A stretch of DNA of 64,000 nucleotides from Hamadaea flava (GTDB lineage Bacteria; Actinomycetota; Actinomycetes; Mycobacteriales; Micromonosporaceae), in NCBI RefSeq assembly GCF_024172085.1, contig NZ_JAMZDZ010000001.1, positions 6,820,001 through 6,884,000 on the forward strand. Reading direction: 5' to 3'. The notes under the pieces were generated by a model. It had not been told where the DNA came from. It did no database searches and saw only the letters and a program-made list of their open reading frames with translations. Below, one piece after another: positions 41,572 through 50,289 of the stretch (its first letter is position 1; the number at the start of each line of letters is the position of its first letter). Position numbers and translations under genes: made by a program.

Positions 41572-44226
41572 ATGAAGCTATTGGCCACGCGACGTCGCAA
41601 GATAACCGCCGCCATCGCGGCCGTCCTGCTCGTCGGGGCCGGCGGGGCGGCGGCCGCCGGTGAGAAGTTCTGGGAAGAGATCGGGGTGCTCGACGAACCC
41701 GGCGCGGGCACGCCGTTCCAGCCGCACGAGTTCGCCGAGATGATGGCGGGGGAGGCCGGGGAGAATCCGGCCGACGAGGCGTTCGAGGCGCTGACCATCG
41801 CGCAGCAGTTCGCCGACGCCCGCACCTCGCCGGGCATCGTCGCGCCGGGCGCCTACAGCGCGGCGTACGCGCAACTCACCTCGATGCCGAAGACGGCGGG
41901 GACGTGGAGCGAGGTGACCAACAAGGTCTACGACGCCGACGATCCCCGGTATCGCGACTGGTACTCGAACTCCAGCGGCGGCGCGGGGAATGTGACGGGC
42001 CGGATCACCGGTCTCGTCGCCGACAACGCCGGGCACGTGTACGCCGCGGGCGCGGACGGCGGCGTCTGGCGCTCGTCCACCGGCGGCGGCCAGTGGACCC
42101 CGATCGCCGACCAGCTTCCGTCGCTGTCCAGCGGCACCCTCGTCCTCGCCGAGGACGGCTCGCTCTGGTACGGCACCGGCGAGGCCAACACCGGTGGGAC
42201 GGCGTACGCCGGATCCGGGGTGTATCGCCTGGCGGATCCGGTGAGCGGCCAGTTCACTCCGGCCGGCCGGGTCGGCGGGACCGAGCTGGAGAGCAGCGTC
42301 ATCTCCAAGCTGCGCTTCGCGGGCGGCACCGTGTGGGCGGCCACCAACCGCGGGGTCTACAGCCACTCCGCGACGACGGCGACCGGTGCCTGGACCCTCC
42401 AGTACGCCCCCAACCCGTCGTTTCTGCCGGGTGGAGCCGACGCGGGCAACGCGAACGCGGCGTACAAGAACATCGTGAACGACATCGCGCCGGACCCGAA
42501 GGACCCGAAGCACGTCGTGGCCGCGATCGCCTGGCGGTCGGGGGACACCTACAACGGGTTCTACGAGACCGCCGACTACACCCAGGGTTCGGCGAGCTGG
42601 CACAAGGTGAATCCGACCGGGGCGATCCCGGCGGACGACATCGGCCGGGTCACCTTCGCGTACGCCGCCGACGGCAGCGCCCTGTACGCGGTCAACCAGT
42701 CGCCCAAGCTGCTGAACAAGCTGGTCGGCACGGTCAACAGCTACCTCGACGGGGTCTACGTCTCGAACTCGGGTGACCCGGCCGGGCCGTGGTCGAAGAT
42801 CGCGGAGTCGGAGAAGCTGGCGAACTCGGGCTCGGCGTTGAAGCAGTCGGTCGGCGGCAAGGGCTACGGTCCCGGCATCCAGTCCTGGTACAACCACTTC
42901 CTGCAGGTCGATCCGGCCAACCCCAAGCACGTGTGGCTGGGCCTGGAGGAGGTCTATGAGACCACGGACGCCGGGGCGACCTGGAAGACGATCGGCCCGT
43001 ACTGGAACTTCTACTTCGGCTGCTGGGCGATCAGCGACAAGGACAACACCTGCCCGGACAGCACCCACCCGGACCAGCACTCCGTGGCGGTCGGCAGCTA
43101 TCAGGGCAAGGCCTACGTCTACGTCGGCAACGACGGCGGCGTCTTCCGGCGCCCGGTGAACGGCGCGGTCAACCGCGACGGGCACGCGACCGACTGGCAG
43201 AGCCTCAACGACGGGACCATCGACGCCCTGCAGTACTACTCGGTCTCCGTCGGCAAGGACGGTTCCGGCGTCGGGGTGGCGGGCGGCCTGCAGGACAACG
43301 GCGCGTCCATCCTGCGGCCCGGCGACACCGTGATGGGCTCGCACTTCGGCGGCGACGGCGGCGACTCGCTGGCCAACCCGCAGAACTTCTGCCAGCAGGT
43401 CCAGGAGTACACCAACCTGGCGATGCGCTCGACCGAGAACTGCGCGGTGAACCCTGGCGCGGACACGATCGACAAGGCGACCTCGTACGACATCCAGCCG
43501 TACACGAACCGGCCGGGCGACGAGCCGGCCCGCTTCATCGCCCCGTTCTCGCCGGACGCGGGCAACCCGAATGTCTGGGTGGCCGGCGGCCAGCACGTGT
43601 GGGTCAACGACCTGGGCTTCGCCATCCGCACCGGCAAGCAGTGGAAGAGCGTGTTCGACCTGGGGGCCGGGCACACCGCCACCTCGGTCGCGGTGGCCGG
43701 CGGGACGGCGTACGTGGGCTGGTGCGGGCCGTGCAACAACGCCGGGTTCACCCGCGGCGTGGCCACGGGCAAGATCGGCGACCCGACCAGCTGGCACCAA
43801 CTGGCCCTGCCGTCGACCGGCGTCGTGCCGAACCGGTTCGTGCAGGGCATCGAGGTCGACCCGACCGACGGCCAGCACGTGTTCCTCGCGATGAACGGGT
43901 TCTCCCGGCGCTTCACCGAGGGACCGGGCGCGGGATTCGGCCACGTCTTCGAGTCGCACAACGGCGGGGCCGACTGGACGGACGTCTCGGCGAACCTTCC
44001 GGACGTTCCGGCCAGCTCGATCAAGCTGCTGCCCGGTGGCGCGCTGGTGCTCACCACCGACCTGGCCACCTTCTACCGGCCGGGCGGCACGGCGACCTGG
44101 CAGCGGCTCGGGTCCGGGCTGCCGCTGACCGTCGGGATGGACGTGGAGTACTCGACTGTGGACAACTCCGTCTACGTCGCCACCCACGGCCGGGGCATCT
44201 GGCGGCTCAGTCTGGGACAGCTGTGA
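41572..44226 (+). CDS. Secreted beta-propeller (BNR/WD40-YVTN-like) protein
   Basis: An 884-residue exported protein of unknown substrate. It has a signal peptide (MKLLATRRRKITAAIAAVLLVGAGGAAAAG) and then many short repeats of the Asp-box / sialidase-like type: GHVYAAGADGGVWRSSTGGGQWTPI, TVWAATNRGVYSHS, KHVWLGLEEVYETTDAGATWKTIG, YVYVGNDGGVFRRP, SHNGGADWTDVSANLP, and a closing NSVYVATHGRGIWRLSLG. These repeats resemble the xyloglucanase (GH74) and VPS10 propellers, but I see no catalytic signature, so a glycan-binding or structural role is equally possible. Single gene between two terminators. Confidence 0.75.
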   Translation: MKLLATRRRKITAAIAAVLLVGAGGAAAAGEKFWEEIGVLDEPGAGTPFQPHEFAEMMAGEAGENPADEAFEALTIAQQFADARTSPGIVAPGAYSAAYAQLTSMPKTAGTWSEVTNKVYDADDPRYRDWYSNSSGGAGNVTGRITGLVADNAGHVYAAGADGGVWRSSTGGGQWTPIADQLPSLSSGTLVLAEDGSLWYGTGEANTGGTAYAGSGVYRLADPVSGQFTPAGRVGGTELESSVISKLRFAGGTVWAATNRGVYSHSATTATGAWTLQYAPNPSFLPGGADAGNANAAYKNIVNDIAPDPKDPKHVVAAIAWRSGDTYNGFYETADYTQGSASWHKVNPTGAIPADDIGRVTFAYAADGSALYAVNQSPKLLNKLVGTVNSYLDGVYVSNSGDPAGPWSKIAESEKLANSGSALKQSVGGKGYGPGIQSWYNHFLQVDPANPKHVWLGLEEVYETTDAGATWKTIGPYWNFYFGCWAISDKDNTCPDSTHPDQHSVAVGSYQGKAYVYVGNDGGVFRRPVNGAVNRDGHATDWQSLNDGTIDALQYYSVSVGKDGSGVGVAGGLQDNGASILRPGDTVMGSHFGGDGGDSLANPQNFCQQVQEYTNLAMRSTENCAVNPGADTIDKATSYDIQPYTNRPGDEPARFIAPFSPDAGNPNVWVAGGQHVWVNDLGFAIRTGKQWKSVFDLGAGHTATSVAVAGGTAYVGWCGPCNNAGFTRGVATGKIGDPTSWHQLALPSTGVVPNRFVQGIEVDPTDGQHVFLAMNGFSRRFTEGPGAGFGHVFESHNGGADWTDVSANLPDVPASSIKLLPGGALVLTTDLATFYRPGGTATWQRLGSGLPLTVGMDVEYSTVDNSVYVATHGRGIWRLSLGQL

Positions 44227-44256
44227 CCCTGGCCGGCCCGGCCGGCCGGTGATTCC

Positions 44257-44296
44257 ACCCGGTGAGGGCGGCTTCGCACCGCCGCCCTCACCGGGT
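44257..44296. terminator. Bidirectional terminator
   Basis: Perfect 16-bp stem ACCCGGTGAGGGCGGC / GCCGCCCTCACCGGGT with an 8-nt loop between the convergent propeller and Rieske genes; its right edge touches the Rieske stop codon. Confidence 0.8.
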
Positions 44297-44733
44297 CACG
44301 GCTGCAGGACGATCGAGTCGCCGTTGACCGTCACGTTCTTCGCCGGCAGCCCCATGGTGGCCGGTCCCTGTTTGACCGCCCCGTCGGTGATCGAGTACTG
44401 GCTGCCGTGGCAGGGGCAGTTGATGGTGCCGTTGGCCACCGTGCCGACCGTGCAATGCATGTGGGTGCAGATGGCGCTGAATCCCTTGAACGAGCCCGCG
44501 GTCGGTTGCGTCACCACCACCTCCTGAGTCGCGAAGATCTTGCCGCCGCCGACCGGGATGTCCGCCGTCTTGCCCAGCGTGGTCGGGGCGGTCACCTCGG
44601 TCGTGGCCTGCGCCGTCGGCGTGGCGGTCGAACCGCCGCCGTTGCTGCTGCCGCACGCGGCGGCCAATCCGGTCGCGGCGACCCCCGCGGCTCCGGCGAT
44701 CCCGGACACGAAGGCCCGGCGAGTGGATGTCAT
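44296..44733 (-). CDS. Tat-exported Rieske iron-sulfur lipoprotein
   Basis: A 145-residue exported Rieske protein. The N-terminus has a twin-arginine motif (STRRAFVSG) and a lipobox LAAAC with C27 as the lipid-acceptor cysteine, followed by a Ser/Thr/Gly linker. The Rieske domain shows C89-T-H91 with C94, and C106-P-C108-H109-G, the two [2Fe-2S] ligand boxes and disulfide pair. It is probably an outer-face electron carrier, partner unknown. Its ATG overlaps the DUF2231 stop as ATGA, so the two proteins may function together. Confidence 0.92.
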   Translation of the reverse strand: MTSTRRAFVSGIAGAAGVAATGLAAACGSSNGGGSTATPTAQATTEVTAPTTLGKTADIPVGGGKIFATQEVVVTQPTAGSFKGFSAICTHMHCTVGTVANGTINCPCHGSQYSITDGAVKQGPATMGLPAKNVTVNGDSIVLQP

Positions 44734-45185
44734 GTACGCCCCCACACTGATTCGGCGCCGGAGTCCCCGGTACGCACGACGTAATAGGCCGTGACGACGG
44801 CCAGCACCAGCACCACCACCTGTGCTCCGGTCCGCAGCCAGGGTGTCTGCGGGGTGCGCTGAAGCACCCAGAACAGCAGCCCCACGGCCAGACCCAGGGC
44901 CAGCGTCCACCAGAAGGTGGCGGTGCCGAACGAGCGATGCTGCAGCACCTTCAGCGGCTTCTGGGCGGGAAAGCGAGCGGCGATGAACTTGTCGCCGGAC
45001 AGCTTCGCGGCCAGCGCGGCCAGCGGCGCGAGCACCGCCAGCCCGGCGGTCAGCCACCCCGTCTTCGCCCGCCAGCGTGGGACGAAGGCGTACACGATGG
45101 CGAACAGCGCCAGCAGAGGCACGAAGACGACCGCCGCATGCACGAAGAGCGGATGGGCCGGTATGCCCAGAATGTCACTGAACAT
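44730..45185 (-). CDS. DUF2231 membrane protein
   Basis: A 151-residue protein with four hydrophobic helices of the DUF2231 family. Conserved opening DILGIPAHPLFVHAAVVFVPL (His in HPLFVH), then LAPLAALAAKLSGDKFIAARFP and HRSFGTATFWWTLALG. DUF2231 proteins may carry haem or quinone, but this is not shown. Coupled by ATGA overlap to the Rieske gene downstream. A 49-nt gap separates it from the VTT gene upstream, so it may be part of the murT operon. Confidence 0.85.
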   Translation of the reverse strand: MFSDILGIPAHPLFVHAAVVFVPLLALFAIVYAFVPRWRAKTGWLTAGLAVLAPLAALAAKLSGDKFIAARFPAQKPLKVLQHRSFGTATFWWTLALGLAVGLLFWVLQRTPQTPWLRTGAQVVVLVLAVVTAYYVVRTGDSGAESVWGRT

Positions 45186-45234
45186 GACGCCAGTCTGGTA
45201 GATCCCACCTGACCGTGCTGGGCTTTCGCTCAGA

Positions 45235-45900
45235 TCACGAGCGGCGGGACGTCACTCGCCAGTAGACGGCCGCACTCGCGCTGACGAGCGCGCCCAGGGC
45301 GGCGGGCAGATAGGTGAGCAGGGTGACGCCGTCCGGTGAGACGACCGCGGCCCCGATGGCGGCGTACGCGAACGCGCTGGGCGCGCCGCCGAGCGCCGTT
45401 CCCGCCAGGTAATGCCGGAAACGCGTCGCCGAGCTGCCGTACGCGTACCCGACGAGGCCGAACGGTGCGATCGGCAGGAGGCGGACGACCACCACGGCGA
45501 GCGTGCCGCGCTGGGCCAGCCACTCGTCCAACCGCGCGATGCGCCCGCGCAACCGCCGTCGCACGGTTTCCCGGCCCGCCCAGCGACCCAGCCAGAACGT
45601 CGCGATGGCAGCGCCGACCGCCGCGACCAGGGCCACGCCCGCCCCGGCCGTCGCACCGAACAACAAGCCGCAGGCCAACGAGATCGCCGTACGCGGAACG
45701 AGCGCCATGAGCAGGGCGGCTCCGGCGACGACGGCGGCGGCGGGGCCGAACGCGCCGAGCTCGCGTACCTCGTCGGGCACCGAGCCCAGGGGAACTCGAC
45801 TGGCTAGCAACGCCACCGCGCCCACACCGAGAGCGAGGGCGCCGGCACGGATCAGCGCCCGGCGCCGGAAGTCCGCCGCCGGGGTGTCAGCAGTCGTCAT
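45235..45900 (-). CDS. VTT (TVP38/TMEM64, DedA-like) membrane protein
   Basis: A 221-residue polytopic protein of the TVP38/TMEM64 group. Family features are visible as FGPAAAVVAGAALLMALVPRTAISLACGLLFG, the re-entrant-type GAAIATFWLGRWAGRE, VVVVRLLPIAPFGLVGYAYG and GTALGGAPSAFAYAAIGA. Such proteins are linked to lipid-carrier or phospholipid transport across the membrane. ATGA overlap with gatD places it in the murT-gatD operon, where undecaprenyl-phosphate recycling would make sense; this is inference. Confidence 0.85.
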   Translation of the reverse strand: MTTADTPAADFRRRALIRAGALALGVGAVALLASRVPLGSVPDEVRELGAFGPAAAVVAGAALLMALVPRTAISLACGLLFGATAGAGVALVAAVGAAIATFWLGRWAGRETVRRRLRGRIARLDEWLAQRGTLAVVVVRLLPIAPFGLVGYAYGSSATRFRHYLAGTALGGAPSAFAYAAIGAAVVSPDGVTLLTYLPAALGALVSASAAVYWRVTSRRS

Positions 45901-46631
45901 CGGCCGACGGCGGTGAGCCGCTCGGCCCGGAGCCGATCCGGCCAGGTGTCGTCCAGCGGCCCCAGCGACTGTTCGCCGGTCGCCCAGCAGAGCAGGAGAT
46001 CTGCGAGCGCAGGGTTACGAGCCAGGGCCGGGCCGTGTGCGTACGTCCCGAGAATCGTCTCGGACCAGGCCCCCTCCGTGACGCCGTCGTTGCCGACGCC
46101 CGTGGTGACGCGGAGCAGGGGCTTGACGCCGGGGCCGAGATGCGTGCGACCGCCGTGGTTCTCGAAGCCGGTCAGCGGCGGGAGGCCGAGCGTGGGGTCG
46201 ACGTCGCCCGCCAGTTCGCCGACGGCGCGCGAGGGGCCGCGGTCCGAACTGATGTCGATCATGTCGAGGCCGGGGCACTTGTCGCCCTTGGCGAAGAAGC
46301 TGCTGCCGAGGAGCTGGTAGCCGGCGCAGACGGCGAAGACCACGGCGCGGTTCGCCGCCGCGCGGGCCAGCCCGCCGTCGTTGAGCAGCCGTTGCGCGGC
46401 GAGCGCCTGCGGGCCGTCCTCGCCGCCGCCGAGCAGGTAGATGTCGCCCTGCTCGGGCAGCCGCTGGTCGGAGCGGACCTCGACGGTCTGGGCGGGGATG
46501 CCGCGGGCGCGGGCGCGGTGAGCCAGGATCAGCATGTTGCCGCGGTCGCCGTAGGTGGAGAGCAGGTCGGGGTAGACCCAGACGATCTGCAGGCCACCGT
46601 TCACCTCAGAGGCTGGGCTATCAAAGGACAC
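45897..46631 (-). CDS. gatD: Lipid II isoglutaminyl synthase, glutaminase subunit GatD
   Basis: Class I glutamine amidotransferase that supplies ammonia to MurT to amidate D-Glu in lipid II. The 244-residue product opens LQIVWVYPDLLSTYGDRGNMLIL, with LLGGGEDGPQ, nucleophile C102 in VVFAVCAGYQLLG, FENHGGRTHLGPG, and catalytic H199 in ILGTYAHGP. The Cys-His dyad follows the family. GTG 46631 was chosen because GGAG lies 7 nt upstream and it overlaps murT by 11 nt; GTG 46604 is an alternative. Second gene of the murT-gatD operon, followed by the VTT gene. Confidence 0.93.
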   Translation of the reverse strand: MSFDSPASEVNGGLQIVWVYPDLLSTYGDRGNMLILAHRARARGIPAQTVEVRSDQRLPEQGDIYLLGGGEDGPQALAAQRLLNDGGLARAAANRAVVFAVCAGYQLLGSSFFAKGDKCPGLDMIDISSDRGPSRAVGELAGDVDPTLGLPPLTGFENHGGRTHLGPGVKPLLRVTTGVGNDGVTEGAWSETILGTYAHGPALARNPALADLLLCWATGEQSLGPLDDTWPDRLRAERLTAVGR

Positions 46632-47868
46632 GATCCAACTCCGCTCGGATGTCTTGGAAAGCGGTGTAGTTGGCGATGACCTCCAGGCGGCCCTGCGGCA
46701 CCGCACCGACCGCGTCGGCGAAGGTCTTGACGTGCGTGAACGGCACATCGTTGATCTCCAGCCGGACCGCCAGGTCCATCGCCCGATCGCCGCTCACGAG
46801 GACCTGACGCCCCCGGAGCGGGCTGAAGTCCACGTCGTAGAGCCAGCTCGTGTCCAGCCCGTCGGGGTCGCGGGCGTTGATCGCCAGCAGCGTCGGCGCG
46901 ACGTCGGCCATCTCGAACGCCTCGAGCCAGCTCGCCGGGTTCTTCGCCAGCAGCAGCCGGACCAGGCGGCCCTCGCGCTCCACCTGGGCGTAGCGGCCGG
47001 CCACGCTGGCCACCGAGCCGAGCCGGGGGATGGCGTCCACCGGATTCACCCCGAACCGGGCGGCCACGGCCAGCGCGGTCGCGGCGTTGCCCAGGTTGAC
47101 CGTGCCGGGAAGCTGGAGCTTCACCTCGTGCGGCTGGCCCTCGGGGTCGACGACCTCGCCGTCGAGCAACGTCCACTGCGGAGTCGGCCGACGCAGGTCG
47201 CCGTTGGCGCAGGCCCAGCCGCCCGCCTCGCCGCGCTGGATGTGGCCGCCGCACGCCGGGCAGACGTGCGAGTCGTCCTGCCAGCGCTGACCGGCCGAGA
47301 ACCAGGTGACCTCGGCGACGGGGTGGGCGCCGGCGGCGTAGACCACCATCGGGTCGTCGGCGTTGGCCACGATGTGCACCGCCGGGTGCGACGCGAGCGC
47401 CTGCCGCCAGAGGTCGGCCATCATGGCGACCTCCTTGGCCCGGTCGAGCTGGTCGCGCGACAGGTTGAGCAGCGCCACCACCCGGGGCTGGGTCGCCTGG
47501 ATGACCTGGGCCAGGTAGTGCTCGTCGACTTCGAGCACCGCGTAACGGGTGGTCCCGGCGCGGGCGAGCGCGGAGGTGTGCCCGGTCGGCATGTTCGCGC
47601 CGAACGAGTTCGTCGCGACGTCGCCGAGGACGCCCAGCGCCGCGGCGGTGAACCGGGTCGTGGTCGTCTTGCCGTTGGTGCCGGAGACCAGCGCGATCTG
47701 CCGGCCCGCCGCCAGATGGGCGAGCAGGTCGGGGTCGATCATCATGCCGAGCCGGCCGCCGATGACCGAACCGTCGCCTCGCCCGGTAGCGCGCGACAGC
47801 GCGGCCGCCGTCTTCGAGACGGAAACGGCGAAGGCCGTACGCAGCGGCAGCTTCTTCTCGTCCGACAC
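46621..47868 (-). CDS. murT: Lipid II isoglutaminyl synthase, Mur-ligase subunit MurT
   Basis: ATP-dependent Mur ligase-like subunit that amidates the alpha-carboxyl of D-Glu in lipid II with GatD. The 415-residue protein has the ATP loop GTNGKTTTTR (residues 63-72), LEVDEHYLAQ, and NLSRDQLDR. The zinc-ribbon insert has C203-x2-C206 and C220, but the fourth Cys expected in CxCG or CxxCG is Asn or Gly here (WACANGD), so the ribbon is incomplete. GTG 47868 follows TACTCT by 6 nt, suggesting a leaderless mRNA. It diverges from the NlpC/P60 riboswitch gene. Confidence 0.93.
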   Translation of the reverse strand: MSDEKKLPLRTAFAVSVSKTAAALSRATGRGDGSVIGGRLGMMIDPDLLAHLAAGRQIALVSGTNGKTTTTRFTAAALGVLGDVATNSFGANMPTGHTSALARAGTTRYAVLEVDEHYLAQVIQATQPRVVALLNLSRDQLDRAKEVAMMADLWRQALASHPAVHIVANADDPMVVYAAGAHPVAEVTWFSAGQRWQDDSHVCPACGGHIQRGEAGGWACANGDLRRPTPQWTLLDGEVVDPEGQPHEVKLQLPGTVNLGNAATALAVAARFGVNPVDAIPRLGSVASVAGRYAQVEREGRLVRLLLAKNPASWLEAFEMADVAPTLLAINARDPDGLDTSWLYDVDFSPLRGRQVLVSGDRAMDLAVRLEINDVPFTHVKTFADAVGAVPQGRLEVIANYTAFQDIRAELDRVL

Positions 47869-48006
47869 GCGGCTAGAGTACGCGATCTGCCTTCGTGATT
47901 GGTTGTGTGGCCTGAATCACGGACATCTCGGGCAATCTGCCGGGACAATCCGGGCGCTCGTCGCGGCTGCGGGACATCTTGGCTGCTCAGCGGCCCTGCG
48001 GCGGGT

Positions 48007-48035
48007 TTGGCTGGGCGTCGAGGATGCACTAGAAA
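48007..48035 (+). promoter_or_regulatory. Promoter of the first NlpC/P60 gene
   Basis: TTGGCT (48007-48012), 17-nt spacer, TAGAAA (48030-48035). The second NlpC gene has the same arrangement (TTGGCC-N17-TAGAAA), so both are probably read by the same sigma factor. Confidence 0.6.
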
Positions 48036-48109
48036 AAGGACGCCGGTCGATGACCGGTGGACGTTCCGGTCCCGTCGAACCCTGCCCGGCCGGACGTCGA
48101 CCCCCAGAA

Positions 48110-48280
48110 CAGCATCGGGCAGGGGTGGGGGACCCACTTTCGCCTCGCGACTCACGCGGCCGGCCTCGCTTCCCCAGGAGCCGGTCTCGCCGCGCGCGGG
48201 GCTCGGGGTGTAGCCGCGCTCAGCGGCCGGGCAACCCTTCCGCGCCCGAACCCGACAGCTCACCTCACAGGCGTGCTGAA
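48110..48280 (+). promoter_or_regulatory. c-di-AMP riboswitch (ydaO-yuaA type) 1
   Basis: Conserved blocks of this class are present in order: GGGGGACCCACTTTCGCC, CGGGGTGTAGCC, the GCCGGGCAACC region, and the diagnostic end CCGACAGCTCACCTCACAGG with CGT, 11-30 nt before the ATG of a cell-wall hydrolase. In actinobacteria this riboswitch controls NlpC/P60 and Rpf genes, usually turning them off when c-di-AMP is high. No T-rich terminator was seen between the aptamer and ATG, so control may act on translation. Confidence 0.88.
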
Positions 48281-48289
48281 GGGACCCCT

Positions 48290-49081
48290 ATGGCCATCTT
48301 CCGTATGGTCGCCTCCCGCTGGGAGCGTGCTCGAAATCTCCTGCTCGGCGGCCATCGTCGTCTGTTCGGCAGCTGGCGTCTTCTGTTCGGTAGCCGGCGG
48401 CGGGGCTTGGTCACCGCTGGGGCCGCGGCGATCGCAGCGGCTGCGGTCGGCCTCCCGGCGCTCGCCGCCGGACCCGGAGGTTCTCCGGCCCCGTCCGAGC
48501 TTTCGCTGTCGATCGCGCCCTCGGCGTACGCCTCGGTCTCAGCGTCGGCGTCTGGTGCGGCGTCCGCGTCCTCTTCGGCGTCGATGTCAGCTTCGGGCAC
48601 GGCGGGCTTGGGTTCGGCGGCGTCGGCCGCCGCGTCCGCTGCGACCGCTGCTGCGGCCAAGGCTGCGGCACCGGCCAGGGCTGCTGCTGCGTCGGCGGCG
48701 AAGAGAGCAGCGTCCGCTGCCGCCGCCTCGACGAAGGCGGCGATCGTCCTGCGCGAGGTGGCGAAGCTCAAGGGCTCGCCCTACGTGTTCGGCGCGACCG
48801 GACCGCGGACCTTCGACTGCTCCGGGCTGACCCAGTTCGTGTACGCCAAGATCGGCGTCAAGCTCGTCAACTATGTGCCGACGCAGCTCAACAAGGCGAA
48901 GGTCGTCCCGCATGCGAAGCAGCGTCCGGGCGACCTGATCTTCTTCCTGAGCGGCGACTTCGCCTACCACGTCGGCATCTATGCGGGGAACCACAAGATG
49001 TGGGACGCCCCGACCGAGGGGCAGACCGTCGGCCTGCACGAGATCTGGGACGACTCCTACGTCGTCGGCCAGTTCTACTGA
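48290..49081 (+). CDS. NlpC/P60 peptidoglycan endopeptidase 1
   Basis: Secreted cell-wall hydrolase cleaving within stem peptides. The 263-residue protein has a basic N-terminal arm with a hydrophobic signal segment (residues 37-60), a long Ala/Ser-rich linker (about 65-150) that may span the wall, and a C-terminal NlpC/P60 domain with catalytic C177 (TFDCSGLTQFVYAK) and H227 (YHVGIYAG). ATG 48290 has GAAGGG upstream and follows riboswitch 1. The linker's alanine codons are dominated by GCG/GCC/GCT. Divergent from murT. Confidence 0.92.
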   Translation: MAIFRMVASRWERARNLLLGGHRRLFGSWRLLFGSRRRGLVTAGAAAIAAAAVGLPALAAGPGGSPAPSELSLSIAPSAYASVSASASGAASASSSASMSASGTAGLGSAASAAASAATAAAAKAAAPARAAAASAAKRAASAAAASTKAAIVLREVAKLKGSPYVFGATGPRTFDCSGLTQFVYAKIGVKLVNYVPTQLNKAKVVPHAKQRPGDLIFFLSGDFAYHVGIYAGNHKMWDAPTEGQTVGLHEIWDDSYVVGQFY

Positions 49082-49105
49082 GTCCTCTACTAAGTGTTCG
49101 GCTGA

Positions 49106-49152
49106 GTCCGGCTCGTCCGATCGGGGGATCTCCCGGGTCGGCCGAGCCGGAC
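49106..49152 (+). terminator. Hairpin after the first NlpC/P60 gene
   Basis: 10-bp stem GTCCGGCTCG / CGAGCCGGAC around a GC-rich 27-nt loop that itself can fold. Weak T content follows. Confidence 0.55.
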
Positions 49153-49270
49153 GACTTCTGTGGGCTGCGTCACCAACTGAACCGGACATCCCGGCAGGCA
49201 ATATCGGACATCGATGTCTTGACCACTCGCCAAGGGTAGTTTTCCCAGCTCTCAGACCTTCTTCAGGTTC

Positions 49271-49299
49271 TTGGCCAATTCGCAGGTTCTCGGTAGAAA
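49271..49299 (+). promoter_or_regulatory. Promoter of the second NlpC/P60 gene
   Basis: TTGGCC (49271-49276), 17-nt spacer, TAGAAA (49294-49299), the same arrangement as before the first NlpC gene. Confidence 0.6.
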
Positions 49300-49383
49300 C
49301 GATCCGCCGACCGGGTTCACCTGGGCGGCGGCGCCGCGGATACGCCGAATCCCGCCCGTTCGCGGTGCCCACCCCACGCAGCA

Positions 49384-49565
49384 GTGGATGGGCGGGAGTG
49401 GGGGAACCACCTTCGCCGGATCTGGTCGCGGACCCGGCTCGGGGTGAAGCCACCGGCGTCCGCTCAGGACACCCGCCCCCGGTGGACCTCCGTCCTGAAT
49501 GGATGCCGTGGCCGGGCCGCCTTCCCGCCCGAACCCGACAGCTCACTTCGCAGGCGTGCCGGAAG
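49384..49565 (+). promoter_or_regulatory. c-di-AMP riboswitch (ydaO-yuaA type) 2
   Basis: Same ordered blocks as riboswitch 1: GTGGGGGAACCACCTTCGCC, CGGGGTGAAGCCACCGG, GCCCGAACCCGACAGCTCAC and CTTCGCAGGCGT (end at 49557), 16 nt before the ATG. The peripheral helices differ, so the copies are not a recent duplication. Confidence 0.88.
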
Positions 49566-49572
49566 GACGACG

Positions 49573-50202
49573 ATGAAGTCTCAGATCAGGCGGCGTACCG
49601 CCAGACTCCTGCTGGCCGTCGGCGCGGGCGTCCTGGCGGCGACGCTGACGGGGACCCCCACCCAAGCCTCCTCGGTGGACTCGGCTGCCGCGGCGCTCGC
49701 CTCGGCTCCGGCTGCGATCGTCGTGACCGGAGTCGGCGCGGCCGACACGGTCGTGACGGAGAACGCGGCCGTCGCCACGACCGCCGTCGCCACCAACGTG
49801 ACTGCCTCGGCCTTCACCGCCGCTCCCACCGCTGTCAGCTCCCGGGCGGCCAAGGCGGCGAAGGTGATCGCGCTGGCGAAGCAGTACAGCGGCCGTCCCT
49901 ACCGCTGGAGCGCCGCGGGACCCAAGCGGTTCGACTGCACCGGGTACACGAAGTTCATCTACAAGAAGGTCGGCGTCAAGCTCCCCCACAGCGGCGCCCA
50001 GGGCAAGAAGGGGAAGAAGGTCTCCCGGGCCAAGGCGCTTCCCGGTGACCTGGTGATCTTCCGCGACTCCGGCGGTCGCGTCTACCACGTCGGCATCTAC
50101 GCCGGCGGCAACAAGATGTACGACGCCCCGACATACGGCAAGAAGACCGGACTGCACCGCATCTGGAGCAAGAAGGTCGAGTTCCGCCGGGTGCTCGGCT
50201 AA
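49573..50202 (+). CDS. NlpC/P60 peptidoglycan endopeptidase 2
   Basis: Second secreted wall hydrolase, 209 residues. Signal peptide MKSQIRRRTARLLLAVGAGV… (cleavage near TQASS), a short Ala/Thr/Val-rich region (35-95), and an NlpC/P60 domain with catalytic C122 (RFDCTGYTKFIYKK) and H172 (YHVGIYAGG). Shorter linker than its neighbour and different flanks, so the two are paralogues rather than a recent copy. ATG 49573 has GGAAGGA upstream, just after riboswitch 2. An intrinsic-type hairpin lies 53 nt past the stop. Confidence 0.92.
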   Translation: MKSQIRRRTARLLLAVGAGVLAATLTGTPTQASSVDSAAAALASAPAAIVVTGVGAADTVVTENAAVATTAVATNVTASAFTAAPTAVSSRAAKAAKVIALAKQYSGRPYRWSAAGPKRFDCTGYTKFIYKKVGVKLPHSGAQGKKGKKVSRAKALPGDLVIFRDSGGRVYHVGIYAGGNKMYDAPTYGKKTGLHRIWSKKVEFRRVLG

Positions 50203-50255
50203 AGCCCGATCACCCATCCCCCTAAAGACCTCTCACCCATCCCCGTAATGCAGCG

Positions 50256-50289
50256 GGCCCGCACCTGATGGTGCGGGCCTTGCTGTTTC
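50256..50289 (+). terminator. Rho-independent-type terminator after NlpC/P60 gene 2
   Basis: Perfect 10-bp stem GGCCCGCACC / GGTGCGGGCC, 4-nt loop, then TTGCTGTTT. Separates the hydrolase pair from the dcw cluster. Confidence 0.8.
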
